Assembly (NCBI GenBank): GCA_005799825.1
Contig: SYFT01000080.1
Span: 1-37,284 of the forward strand
From: Acidobacteriota bacterium
GTDB lineage: Bacteria; Acidobacteriota; Vicinamibacteria; Vicinamibacterales; SCN-69-37
Length of the DNA: 37,284 nt
Reading direction: 5' to 3'
In this document: one piece after another, positions 8,978-18,101 of the stretch
Position numbering within the stretch: position 1 is the stretch's first letter
Layout of the letters: every line of letters begins with the position of its first letter
Notes under the pieces: generated by a model
Told to the model about the DNA's origin: nothing
Database searches by the model: none
What the model saw: the letters and a program-made list of their open reading frames with translations, nothing else
Translations under genes and position numbers: made by a program

Positions 8978-11881
8978 TCATTTCTTGTTGATGAAGGGCA
9001 CACCGTCGGTCATCCACTTCGGCGCCGGCGCGCCCTTGAGATAGTGGTCGAAGTACTCAAAGTACCGCACGGTCAAGTCCTTGCGATTGGCCATGCCTCG
9101 CAGGCCGTGTCCCTCACCGGGATACGCCAGCATGAACGCACGTTTGCCGTTGTAGCGCAGAGCATTGTAGAAGTTCATGCCTTCGGTGAACGAGACCGTC
9201 GGGTCTGCCGTGCCATGCATGATGAGGAACGGCGATGGTGCATCCTTCGCATGCGTGAGCGCCGACTCGAAACGGTAGAGTTCGGGGTTGTCCCAAGGGG
9301 ACACACCCCAGCGGCCCTGGCCATAGATGTAGTAGTCGTTGCCGTTGGCGCCGCTGCCGCCGTTCACCTGATACGTCCAGCCCCAGCTCTGGCTGAAGTC
9401 CGATGTGAGATCGGTCACGCCGGCGCCCATGCCGACGGCGGCAAACATTTTGGAACGCGTGCCGATGAATGCGGCGCCTTCACCGCCGTAGCTGTGGCCG
9501 TGTACGCCGATGCGTTTCGAGTCGGCGTACCCCATCTCAATAACCTTCTTCACCGCGGCTTCCACGCACTCGAGCATGTCGCTGTGTGATGAGCCAGTCC
9601 TGAAGTGGATGTCGGGCAACATGGTGATGTACCCGTGACTCAGGGCCTGGGTCGGCATGCTGCCCATGCCGGTGAGATACGACGGCGCGCTGTAGCGATG
9701 CATGTTCTGGGAGTTCTTCTCGTAGAACGTCACGAGCATAGGCCGCTTCTCGCCCGTCTTGTAGTCGTCGGGAAGCGCGAGAATGCCCTGCAACCTCATA
9801 CCGTCGCGGTTCTTGTAGTCAAACAACACGCGGCGGCCCCACTGGTATTCGGCCTGCTGGGAATTAACGTCGGTGATCTTCTTCGACTCCTTGAAGTTCG
9901 GGCCAGACACGCGCAGATCGGGGAACTCCGTGAACGTCTGCCGCGTGAACAGGAACGTGTCGGCCTTGGCGGCTTTGGCTGGTGTGCTGAACACGGCATC
10001 CTCAAAGATCACCTCGTTCAGTAACCCGTCCGGCGTCAGTTCGTAGAAGCCGGCCTTCTTCGTGTATTCACCATAGGCCGACAGGGTCAGTGGTTTGGCG
10101 AGATCGATCGTGCCGCGCGGTCCGACGGCGAGCGGATCGATCGGCTCGGTGCGCGCGTATCGGAAGCGCACTTCACCTTTGCTGCCGACGCCGTTCGTCA
10201 GGTTCTTGGGCGTACTACCGTCGAGGGGAAACTGCCACAGGTCGTAGCGATGCTGCACGAGTACCGATTTACCGTCGCTCGAATAACCGGCCAGCCCATA
10301 CGAGGGCTTCGGGCCGGGGTAATCAAACTCCATGTCCATAAAACTGACGGCGTTTGAACCGCCGAGTGTGCGGGTGGCGGCAGCGTCAAGGTCGTACGTC
10401 TGGAACTTGTTGTCCTTCCAGTACAGAAAGTGATGTCCGTCTGGAGAGATCCCGAACACGTGCGCGCCGGTCAGTTGGTTTTTGAGGATGAGCGCGCGCT
10501 CGCCGGTGGCCGTGTTGACCCGGTAGAAGTCTGCGGCCGGGCGCTTGTAGTCGTGGATGTACCCGCGCGTATCGCGCCCCACGGCCCATCGGCCATCCTG
10601 CGCCACCTCCAACTCGCGCATCGTCTCGTCGGTCAGCCTGATGACTTTGGCTGCCGGCACATCGAAGGCCGTCCGGAAGGTGAAGTTCCTGTCGGCCTCG
10701 GCGCGAATCATCTGCTGCGACTGGATACGTTCGTCCGTGCTGTTCCAGACATCCACGTTGGCGAGTTCGTCGGTGCTTTTGCTCGTGGCCGAGTCGGCCG
10801 CTTCCACCTGATCCTTGATCCCGAAAAATACCCGCTTGTTGTCGTCGCTCCACGCGAGGGCGGCACGATCGCTCACGACCCAGTCTGTCGGCAGACCTGC
10901 GGTCTTGGCCGGGTCCAGGATCACAGGCACGGCGACAGTGTCACCCAGCACCGTCTGCACGGCCGGATACGCCACAAGCACGTTCGTGCGCTCACGCATC
11001 TTCTCCACATCGGCGCCCTTGAGCACCGCCAGTGCTGAGCCATCCTCGCTCCACGTCAGCCGGTTGTAAGACTTCGCGTCATTATCCAAAGTCGTGATGC
11101 GCCCGCTCCTGGTGTCGAACACGAACAGTCCGTTGCCGTCCTTGACGGCGGCGTCCACCGTGTAGGCGAGCAGGTCACCCGGGCGATTAAACATGATGTC
11201 GCCTACGCTACCCAGAAGCTGATCGCGACCGGTGGTGAGATTGTGCAGGACGACGTCCACGCCTCTCGGGCCAGACGGAGCAGCTGTGGCACCCGCTGCC
11301 GGTGCGGCGGGATCGGCGGCATCGCCACCTGCGGCACCCCGACCGCCAGCCGGCGTGGGTTTCCGCCGGCGCAGAATTAAATGACTGGAATTCGCAGCAA
11401 ACGTAAACGACTGAATGTCCTGCCACGATTTGATCGCGCCCGTCTCTAGATTCCTCAACTCGACCCGGCGCGGCTCCGCAGGCGGCGCCGCGGCATCCGA
11501 CGCCGGTGCGCCACCGATAGCCCCGCCCCGTCCTCCCCGACCGCCGCGGCCGGCGGTGTGATTCACGTGATAGGCAAACCACCGGGAGTCGGCCGCAAAA
11601 GCTCCGCCCGTGCCGTTCGCGACTTCAACGTTCTGACTCGTAGCCAGGTTCAATAAGTGCAGGACCGGCTTGGTCTCAGTCGGCGCGATGTTCGTGAGTG
11701 CTACGCCGTACGTCACCCACTTGCCGTCGCCGGACATTTCCTGGCCGCTGATGCTGCGCCAGCGCGTGTAGTCTTCAATACCCAGCGGCTTTTTTGCGGG
11801 CGCCTGCGCACCCACCCACCCATAGGCCGAGACGAAGGTGAGAGCAAGAACGAGAGCGGTACGTCTGGCGGACTGAGTCAC
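8978..11881 (-). CDS. S9 family prolyl oligopeptidase-like peptidase (copy 2)
   Basis: About 967 residues. An N-terminal signal (TALVLALTFVSAYGWVGAQ) is followed by a propeller-type domain and a C-terminal alpha/beta-hydrolase domain with the elbow HGHSYGGEG (Ser about residue 797), the acid region HGTADPTVSF and the His region GEGHGL. It has Gly-rich loops (GRGGRGGRGG, PAGGRGAAGG) in the propeller. An ATG at 11887 is directly abutted by AAGGAG, leaving no spacing, whereas the GTG at 11881 sits 6 nt from the same AAGGAG; I therefore prefer GTG, a two-residue difference. It is the first gene of the leftward operon and shares fold, length and loop style with copy 1. Confidence 0.92.
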   Translation of the reverse strand: MTQSARRTALVLALTFVSAYGWVGAQAPAKKPLGIEDYTRWRSISGQEMSGDGKWVTYGVALTNIAPTETKPVLHLLNLATSQNVEVANGTGGAFAADSRWFAYHVNHTAGRGGRGGRGGAIGGAPASDAAAPPAEPRRVELRNLETGAIKSWQDIQSFTFAANSSHLILRRRKPTPAGGRGAAGGDAADPAAPAAGATAAPSGPRGVDVVLHNLTTGRDQLLGSVGDIMFNRPGDLLAYTVDAAVKDGNGLFVFDTRSGRITTLDNDAKSYNRLTWSEDGSALAVLKGADVEKMRERTNVLVAYPAVQTVLGDTVAVPVILDPAKTAGLPTDWVVSDRAALAWSDDNKRVFFGIKDQVEAADSATSKSTDELANVDVWNSTDERIQSQQMIRAEADRNFTFRTAFDVPAAKVIRLTDETMRELEVAQDGRWAVGRDTRGYIHDYKRPAADFYRVNTATGERALILKNQLTGAHVFGISPDGHHFLYWKDNKFQTYDLDAAATRTLGGSNAVSFMDMEFDYPGPKPSYGLAGYSSDGKSVLVQHRYDLWQFPLDGSTPKNLTNGVGSKGEVRFRYARTEPIDPLAVGPRGTIDLAKPLTLSAYGEYTKKAGFYELTPDGLLNEVIFEDAVFSTPAKAAKADTFLFTRQTFTEFPDLRVSGPNFKESKKITDVNSQQAEYQWGRRVLFDYKNRDGMRLQGILALPDDYKTGEKRPMLVTFYEKNSQNMHRYSAPSYLTGMGSMPTQALSHGYITMLPDIHFRTGSSHSDMLECVEAAVKKVIEMGYADSKRIGVHGHSYGGEGAAFIGTRSKMFAAVGMGAGVTDLTSDFSQSWGWTYQVNGGSGANGNDYYIYGQGRWGVSPWDNPELYRFESALTHAKDAPSPFLIMHGTADPTVSFTEGMNFYNALRYNGKRAFMLAYPGEGHGLRGMANRKDLTVRYFEYFDHYLKGAPAPKWMTDGVPFINKK

Positions 11882-11908
11882 TGGCATCTCCTTGCGCCAG
11901 ATTATAAG

Positions 11909-11929
11909 TCCAGGGTCCAGGGTCCAGGG
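11909..11929. repeat. Heptamer tandem repeat (TCCAGGG x3)
   Basis: Three perfect, head-to-tail copies of TCCAGGG followed by TCCCCC, in the divergent gap between the S9 peptidase and gamma-glutamyltransferase genes and directly next to the 52-bp repeat. Confidence 0.8.
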
Positions 11930-11931
11930 TC

Positions 11932-11983
11932 CCCCAGTTTCCACCTTCGCTCCTTCGGAGCTCCGGCGGACAAGCCCCAGTTC
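11932..11983. repeat. 52-bp hairpin-forming intergenic repeat, copy 1
   Basis: It matches 23962-24013 at 49 of 52 positions, same orientation. The inner palindrome GCTCC-TTC-GGAGC is intact. The outer arm (CCACC against GGCGG) has one mismatch compared with copy 2. It lies 41 nt upstream of the gamma-glutamyltransferase start. Confidence 0.85.
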
Positions 11984-12024
11984 CCCAGCTATCTACGGTA
12001 GACTCGACGCGAGGGGAGACTGCT

Positions 12025-13755
12025 ATGAACACGAATGCTTCGCTGGTCGGCACATTCGCACTCGCCATTACCCTGTCGGCCTCGTCTGGGATGCGTCCCA
12101 CGGCACAAGTACCAGACCTTGGCGTCTCGGCGAAAGATGGCGTGGTTGTCTCCTCATCGGATATCGCGTCCGATATCGGCGCAGCCGTCCTGAAACGCGG
12201 CGGCACGGCTGTTGACGCGGCCGTGGCCACGGCATTTGCCATGGCCGTCACGTACCCAACCGCCGGCAACATCGGTGGCGGCGGATTCATGATCGTGCGC
12301 ACCGCCGATGGCGCGGCCACTACGTTTGACTATCGCGAGCGTGCGCCCGGCAAATCGACTCCGACGATGTATCTGGACGCGAAGGGTGAAATCGTCCGCA
12401 ATCTGACGGCCGCCGGCTATCTCGCACCCGGAGTGCCCGGCACCGTGCGCGGCATGGCACTGGCCCATTCCCGTCTCGGCAAGTTGCCATGGAAGGACGT
12501 GGTCCTGCCGGCGGCAACCCTGGCACGCGACGGATTCGTGATGTCGGCGTCGCTCGCCGGCGGCCTGAATCGCGAAGTGGCCGGAGCAATGAAAGCGTTC
12601 AAGGGATCGGTGGCCGCGTACGCGAAGCCGGACGGCACGCCATGGAAGGCGGGCGACCGCATCGTGCTCGGGGACCTCGCAAAGACGCTCACGGCCATCG
12701 CCGTTGAAGGCCCCGACGCGTTCTACAAGGGTTGGATCGCCGATCTGATCGACCAGGACATGGCGGCAAACGGCGGCCTGATCACCAAAGCGGATCTCGC
12801 GTCGTACGAAGCCAAGGAACGCCCGGCGGTGCGCGGCACCTTCCTCGGATTCGACATCATCTCAATGCCGCCGCCCAGTTCAGGCGGTATCGCGCTGATC
12901 GAAATGCTCAATATGCTTGAGGCCCTGGAAATCCAGAAACTGCCCAGGCTCTCGGTCGAGGCCATTCACCTGACGACCGAAGTGCGCCGGAGGGCGTTCC
13001 TGGACCGCGCCCGCTTCCTGGGCGACCCCGACTTCATCCAGGTTCCGATCCCAACGCTCATCTCAAAACCCCACGCTCGCGAGCAGATCGCCACCATCAG
13101 CAAGACGAAGGCCTCGTCTTCGGCCGAGCTTGGGAAGGACATTCTGACAATGCCCGCTGGTGAGTCGGAAGAAACGACGCACTTTTCGGTGGTGGATCGC
13201 GCCGGCATGGCGGTGTCGAACACGTACACGCTTGAGGGCGGCTACGGCTCGCACCTGGTGGTGCCGGGCACGGGCTTCATCCTGAACAACGAGATGGGCG
13301 ACTTCAACAAGAAGCCCGGCACGACGAATCTGACAGGCGACATCGGCACGCCCGCCAACATCATTGCGCCGGGCAAACGCATGCTGAGTTCGATGACGCC
13401 TGTCATCGTGGCTCGTTCGGGCAAACTTGTGCTCGTCACGGGTTCGCCCGGGGGACGCACGATCATCAACACGTCGCTCGACGTGGTGCTTGGAGTGGCG
13501 GCGTGGGGACTGACCGGCGTTGAGGCCGTGGCCGCACCGCGCATGCACCACCAGTGGCTGCCCGACCGGCTGTCGATTGAAGCCAACGGCGTCTCACCGG
13601 CCACGCTCGACGCGTTGATCGCGCTCGGGCACGACGCACGCATGGGCGGCACGCAGGGGTCAGCGCAGACCATCTGGGTGCATCCGAACACGGGCATCTT
13701 TTTCGGCGTGCCTGACAAGCGCTCTCCCGACGCAAAAGCCAGCCGGCGGGAGTAG
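12025..13755 (+). CDS. ggt: Gamma-glutamyltransferase, secreted precursor
   Basis: A 576-residue proenzyme with a signal peptide at the N-terminus (cut before about residue 28). Large-subunit motifs include GGTAVDAAVATAFA and GNIGGGGFM. The self-cleavage site is E-E-T-T-H-F-S-V: Thr384 would become the N-terminal nucleophile of the small subunit, as Thr391 does in E. coli. The small subunit has the GSPGGRTI motif. It hydrolyses or transfers gamma-glutamyl groups from glutathione and related peptides in the periplasm. A purine-rich GAGGGGAG lies just upstream of the ATG. The size is normal for the family. The next gene, which is broken, begins 5 nt after it. Confidence 0.95.
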   Translation: MNTNASLVGTFALAITLSASSGMRPTAQVPDLGVSAKDGVVVSSSDIASDIGAAVLKRGGTAVDAAVATAFAMAVTYPTAGNIGGGGFMIVRTADGAATTFDYRERAPGKSTPTMYLDAKGEIVRNLTAAGYLAPGVPGTVRGMALAHSRLGKLPWKDVVLPAATLARDGFVMSASLAGGLNREVAGAMKAFKGSVAAYAKPDGTPWKAGDRIVLGDLAKTLTAIAVEGPDAFYKGWIADLIDQDMAANGGLITKADLASYEAKERPAVRGTFLGFDIISMPPPSSGGIALIEMLNMLEALEIQKLPRLSVEAIHLTTEVRRRAFLDRARFLGDPDFIQVPIPTLISKPHAREQIATISKTKASSSAELGKDILTMPAGESEETTHFSVVDRAGMAVSNTYTLEGGYGSHLVVPGTGFILNNEMGDFNKKPGTTNLTGDIGTPANIIAPGKRMLSSMTPVIVARSGKLVLVTGSPGGRTIINTSLDVVLGVAAWGLTGVEAVAAPRMHHQWLPDRLSIEANGVSPATLDALIALGHDARMGGTQGSAQTIWVHPNTGIFFGVPDKRSPDAKASRRE

Positions 13756-13760
13756 CCCTC

Positions 13761-15745
13761 ATGGGTGTTCGAACGGGCGCGTGCCTGATGGCGCTGTACG
13801 TGGCGGCAGCCGTGGCCACCCCGCTCTCGGGCGCCCCATAACTGGGCCAGGCCCTGCCCGAACGGCAGTTGCCCGTCTTCAGGACCGACTCCCACTTCGT
13901 GCGTGTGGACGCCTTCCCCACCGAGAGGGACGGCTCGATCACGCGCGGCCTCGCGGCCGAAGACTTCGAAGTCACCGAAGACGGCAAACCGCAGCGCCTG
14001 GATTCGGCCGAATACATCGAATACGAACGATGGTCTGCCAGGATCGATCCGCCGTCCGTGGAAACCCAGCGTGAATCGTGCCGCCTCGCGACCGATCCCC
14101 GGTACCGGGTCGTCGTCGTCTACGTGAACCGCCTGAGCCGTTCAGCGCCCGACACATTCAGCAGCCGCTGGTGGATATGTTGACCCGTGAAGTGGGCCCC
14201 CGCGATCTCTATGGCCTGTTGGTGCCACACCACGAGGCAAGCGATCTGGTGCTGGGCAAATTGACGCCGGCCGAACAGGCGCGCCTCAGCCGGTTCCTCT
14301 CGATCATGGATCACAGCAGCCCGTTTGAAATGGACCCGGTCGAGCAGAAGCTCTTCGCGTGTTTCGGGACGGGCAGCGTCCAGCGGTGGCGCCTCGACAA
14401 TCTCTATCGCGACCTCGAGGCATCATCACCATCCTCGGCACGTTACGAGACGAACGCAAGGGCCCAGTGTTTGTCTCCGACTCCATGCCGGGCGTCGGCG
14501 GTCAGCGGGATGGTGCGAGCGGCAATTCGTCTCGCTCCTCGATGCCGCAGGGCCAGCCGCCAATTTCGCGTGTCATGCCCGGCACCACCGGGCTTTCACT
14601 TCGTACCTACAATCCCACGCAAGGGGTGAATACGTGCGAGCTGCTGGCGCGCGAAATGCCCATCCACAGTCCCGATCGTTACGACGATCTGATCCGCCTC
14701 GCCCGCCGCATGAACGTGGCCATCCATCCCGTCAGCCCGATTCGACTCACCGCCTCGTCCAGCGTGTTCAGCTGGTCGGTGCTGCGACCGGTGGCCGACG
14801 AGACGGGTGGCATCGCGGTGGTCAACGTCAACGACATGCCGGCGTATTACCTGCTGGGCTATCACACCAGCAACACGAAGTGGGACGGGCAACGCCGCGA
14901 GATCAAGGTGCGCCTGAAATCCTCAGGCAAGACTGTGCGCGCCCGCCGCGAATACCTGGCGCCGAGCGCGGCCGACATAGCGGCCATCCGCGCAGCCGCT
15001 GAAGCGCCGCCTCGGCCGACCAGTCCCACACCGATTGAGCGAGCGCTGGGAGTCCTGGCGCGTCAAAGAGACGCTGTGGGGGTGCATCTGCAGGCAGCCC
15101 TGCGGGAGCGTGCGCTGGCTGTCGCCGTCGAAGTACCGCTGGGCACCGCCACATCGGGCGGATGGTACGACGGCGCAGACGTGGAAGTCTCTGCAAGCAC
15201 CGAGGGGAGCCCGGCCGCAGCGGTCCCGGTTAGCGCCAGCATGACCGCGACCACAACAATGCGAACCGGGGCGCGTGGTGCCGAAGTCCACCTACCAGCT
15301 ACCAGTCGCAGCCGGTGATGTGGGGCCCTGGCAAGTACGAGTACTCGTCAAGCGCGGCAACGAGACGCTGGAGGATCGCGCGCGAGTCGTTCTAGACCTA
15401 GCAACGGCGCTTGGTGAGCCGTTGCTGTATCGGGCGGCGTCACCACCCGCGGCGCCGTACGTGCCTGTGGCTGATCGCCAGTTTCAGCGCAACGAACGGA
15501 CGCGGGTGGAGTGGCTCGTGTCCTCACCCACACCCATCAGGCTGAAGGCGCGACTGTTGCAGACCACCGGCCACCCACTCACCTATGCGCTCCCCGTGGT
15601 CCCTGAAGAACGCAGTGGATCGACACTGGCGCGAGTGGACATGACGATGACGTCGATCGCGGCCGGTGACTACCTCATCGAGCAGACGACCGAATCGAAC
15701 GGCCAGAAGCAGACGACGCTGCTGGCGATACGCGTGTTGGGATAG
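13761..15745 (+). pseudogene. VWFA-related acidobacterial-type protein, full length but broken
   Basis: Translated with corrections, this reads as one secreted protein of about 660 residues, a normal length. It opens MGVRTGACLMALYVAAAV, hits TAA at 13839-13841 (CAA to TAA would restore Gln), then continues in the same frame with FRTDSHFVRVDAFPTERDG and LAAEDFEVTEDGKPQ, typical of the VWFA-related family. Reading moves to another frame near 14130-14160 (DMLTREVGPRDLYG), to a third near 14420 (GIITILGTLRDERKG, FVSDSMPG, TGGIAVVN, YYLLGYHTSNTKWDG), and shifts again near 15255-15300 to the final frame (AGDVGPWQVRVLVKRGNE) that ends at 15745. One nonsense and three frameshifts suggest a gene recently out of use, or assembly errors. 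Confidence 0.85.
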
Positions 15746-17552
15746 CGAAAAAGACGTCGGGTGTCTTTTTCGCGGTCACCAACCCCGACGCTGCCTCAAC
15801 CACCAGCGTGCCGCTCTCGCCAAACCGTACGCGGATGAGCTGCGGCTGACGGTAGCTGTAGAACACCCAGGCCGTCGCGGACTCGGCGCTCAGGGCGACG
15901 GGCGCGGTGGGCACGACGCGGAAACCCGCGAGTCGGCGCGGGCCCCAGATGTACTGCAGCACCGGGCCACCACGCTCAAAGCGCAAGCGGATGGTCACGG
16001 CAGGGTCATCCTGCACGATGGCGGTGCCCAGCAACTCTACTTGCTGATATTCGCCAAACTGGGCGCGCCACTGCTGCCAATATCGCGACTGGTTCATCTC
16101 CACCGTGGCGAAGGGCCGGCCATCTTCGAACTTGAAGGCTTCGTAGATGGGACGGAAGTCACCTTTGGCTGCCGACTCGATCAAAAGCAGCGTCCGTTTT
16201 TCAAAGTCAGCAAATCTGCCGCCGGCCGGCGTGAACGTTCCAACAGACCCGAACAGCGTGGGGTCGTCAGCTTCGATGTCGATCGCCGCAGCGGTGGCGC
16301 GCACCACAAACCGTGCACCGCTATCGGTCATGTAGGTTCCCGTGAGCGCGTCGCGCCGCACCTTGGATACTTCAACAGCCACAGGCGGCATCACCACGGG
16401 CGCGTCGTTGAAGTACAGCGCCTCGAGTTGCCGTGGCGCGAGTTGGGTGGCTGGAATCACTGGCTGATTCGACATCGCAATGATCACCACACCCTCATCG
16501 ACATAGCGGCGGAAGTCTGTGAAGAAGAATCCGTTGCCGCCGTTGTGTGTGACTACAGTGCCACCGCGCCGCGACGTCTGCACACCCCAGCCGTAAGCGT
16601 ATCGCTCGCCGCCAGCGGACGGCACATAGCCCGTCAGATACTTGGTGCGAGCGTCAGCCGAGAGGACCTTCGAGGACTCGAGTGCCAGGTGCCAGCGATA
16701 TAGATCGTCGAGGCTCGCGTGGATGCCACCATTGGCGCGCAGATACCAACCTGGACCATCCGGCAGCCAGCCATTCTTGTAGGTCCGCCCCCACACCTGG
16801 CCGTCGGCGCGGTACCCGATCGGGAGCCGCGTGAGGGGCCACGCCGGTGCCTGATAGCCAGTGTCGGCCATGCCGATCGGCAAAAACAGGTGCTCGCGGA
16901 GGAATGCTTCGTATCCCTGCCCTGATACCCGTTCGACAATCGCACCAGCGAGTGCGAAGCCTTCGTTCGAGTACTCGAACTGTTCGCCAGGCTCCGCCAC
17001 CACCAGTGAGGCAAGCACTCGCGCAACGAGCGCGTCGCGTTCGATCGGTTCGTCGTCCATCCCACCGAGATCGCTCGAGAACCCAGCGGTGTGCGTGAGC
17101 AGGTGATGAATGGTGATGCCGGCTTTGTCTTCGGGCACGCCGGGCAGGTATTTCGAGATCGGATCTGACGTGTTCAACTTGCCGGCCATTTCGAGTTTCA
17201 TGATGGCCGCGCCCGTGAACTGCTTGGTCACTGACCCGATGCAGGAGACCATGGCCACCGTGTACGGCAAGCCTGTTTCTCGATTCGCTAAACCATAGGC
17301 TTTCTTCAGCACTATCTTTCCGTCGGTGGCCCAGTTGCCGCCCTTGGGGACCGAGGCGATCAACACAGCGCCTGAAAATCCATGGGCGGCAAGACGCGAC
17401 AGGTAGTCGTCCACACGCGCGGCTTCAGCGCCTTGCCGGACTTCGTCAGTGCCCAATGCCGACAGTTGACCCTGTGCCTGCACATGGGCGGCCGCCGCCG
17501 CGAGCCCAAGTGCCACCGCCGTCGCTGCCACAATCGTTGTGATTCTCGCCAT
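15675..17552 (-). CDS. Serine hydrolase, beta-lactamase/DD-peptidase fold, exported
   Basis: A 625-residue protein with a signal peptide (MARITTIVAATAVALGLAAA). The beta-lactamase domain has the nucleophile motif S107-V-T-K110, the Tyr motif Y194-S-N and an H-N-G motif in THNGGNGF where KTG/HxG is expected. A C-terminal extension (about 410-600) of beta-rich character follows, as in many class C-like esterases and D-aminopeptidases. The true substrate is unknown. The start at 17552 gives the signal peptide but lacks a clear ribosome binding site. The last 28 or so codons read through a bidirectional hairpin at 15745-15773 and into the end of the convergent broken gene, so the original stop may have been lost. 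Confidence 0.9.
   Translation of the reverse strand: MARITTIVAATAVALGLAAAAAHVQAQGQLSALGTDEVRQGAEAARVDDYLSRLAAHGFSGAVLIASVPKGGNWATDGKIVLKKAYGLANRETGLPYTVAMVSCIGSVTKQFTGAAIMKLEMAGKLNTSDPISKYLPGVPEDKAGITIHHLLTHTAGFSSDLGGMDDEPIERDALVARVLASLVVAEPGEQFEYSNEGFALAGAIVERVSGQGYEAFLREHLFLPIGMADTGYQAPAWPLTRLPIGYRADGQVWGRTYKNGWLPDGPGWYLRANGGIHASLDDLYRWHLALESSKVLSADARTKYLTGYVPSAGGERYAYGWGVQTSRRGGTVVTHNGGNGFFFTDFRRYVDEGVVIIAMSNQPVIPATQLAPRQLEALYFNDAPVVMPPVAVEVSKVRRDALTGTYMTDSGARFVVRATAAAIDIEADDPTLFGSVGTFTPAGGRFADFEKRTLLLIESAAKGDFRPIYEAFKFEDGRPFATVEMNQSRYWQQWRAQFGEYQQVELLGTAIVQDDPAVTIRLRFERGGPVLQYIWGPRRLAGFRVVPTAPVALSAESATAWVFYSYRQPQLIRVRFGESGTLVVEAASGLVTAKKTPDVFFAIPTRVSPAASSASGRSIRSSAR
15745..15773. terminator. 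Bidirectional terminator hairpin between convergent genes
   Basis: A perfect 11-bp stem, GCGAAAAAGAC / GTCTTTTTCGC, with a 7-nt loop. It has an A-tract on the left arm and a T-tract on the right, so it can serve both strands. It begins at the stop codon of the plus-strand pseudogene but lies inside the reading frame of the minus-strand hydrolase. Confidence 0.75.
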
Positions 17553-17615
17553 AACTATTCGTTGCGTATCCCCTTCATGGTATTCTGCTCGCCCGAATTC
17601 TCCCGCGGAACTGTC

Positions 17616-18101
17616 ATGGTACTGAGCAAGACTGAACTTGTCGCGTCTCTGCACAACGAAGCCCGCATTCTGCTAGATCTGGCGGGCACAATTCACCGCG
17701 CGAAGCTGGATTACCGCCCCACGCCGAAACAGCGCGGGACGTTTGAGTTGCTGAAGTACTGATCGATGATGGGACCGACCATGGTCGATATCGTCAAGGC
17801 CGGCACATTCAATCCGACCGCATGGACAGCTGCGGAGGAGACGACCAACGCGCGGGACTTCGATCAGGCGCTCGCGGCGATCGCGGCGCAGTCTGAGGCT
17901 TCTGCCCCGATGCTGGTCGGCATGTTCGACGCCGACCTGTGGTCGGAGATGGAGTTCTTAGGCGCCAGGGGCACGCGGGGTGCGGTCCTCGTCAACCTCG
18001 TGCTCTCCAGCTGTGCGGCTTACCGGACGCAGCTGTTCCTGACGGCCTGCGGCCGCGAAGAGTTGAGCACGATGCACCTCTGGGGCGGCAAGGACTCATG
18101 A
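17616..18101 (+). pseudogene. DinB-like protein interrupted by one in-frame TGA
   Basis: The frame reads MVLSKTELVASLHNEARILL ... FELLKY, then TGA at 17760-17762, then SMMGPTMVDIVKAGTFNPTAW ... to 18101 in the same frame. Together this gives about 161 residues, the size of a DinB-superfamily four-helix protein, a group that includes metal-dependent thiol-transfer enzymes. No frameshift is needed. Other genes in the window end in TGA, so recoding is unlikely; a nonsense mutation or a base-calling error is more probable. An internal ATG (17766) might allow restart, giving a fragment. The stop overlaps the start of the NUDIX gene (ATGA), so the two were an operon. Confidence 0.75.

Noticed and set aside
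11909-11983. CRISPR array
   Set aside because: Only one 52-bp unit and a 7-bp tandem repeat; no regular spacers and no cas genes.
12025-15745. Phage or secretion-system island around the VWFA-type gene
   Set aside because: No phage, secretion or transposase genes; the neighbours are ordinary chromosomal enzymes.
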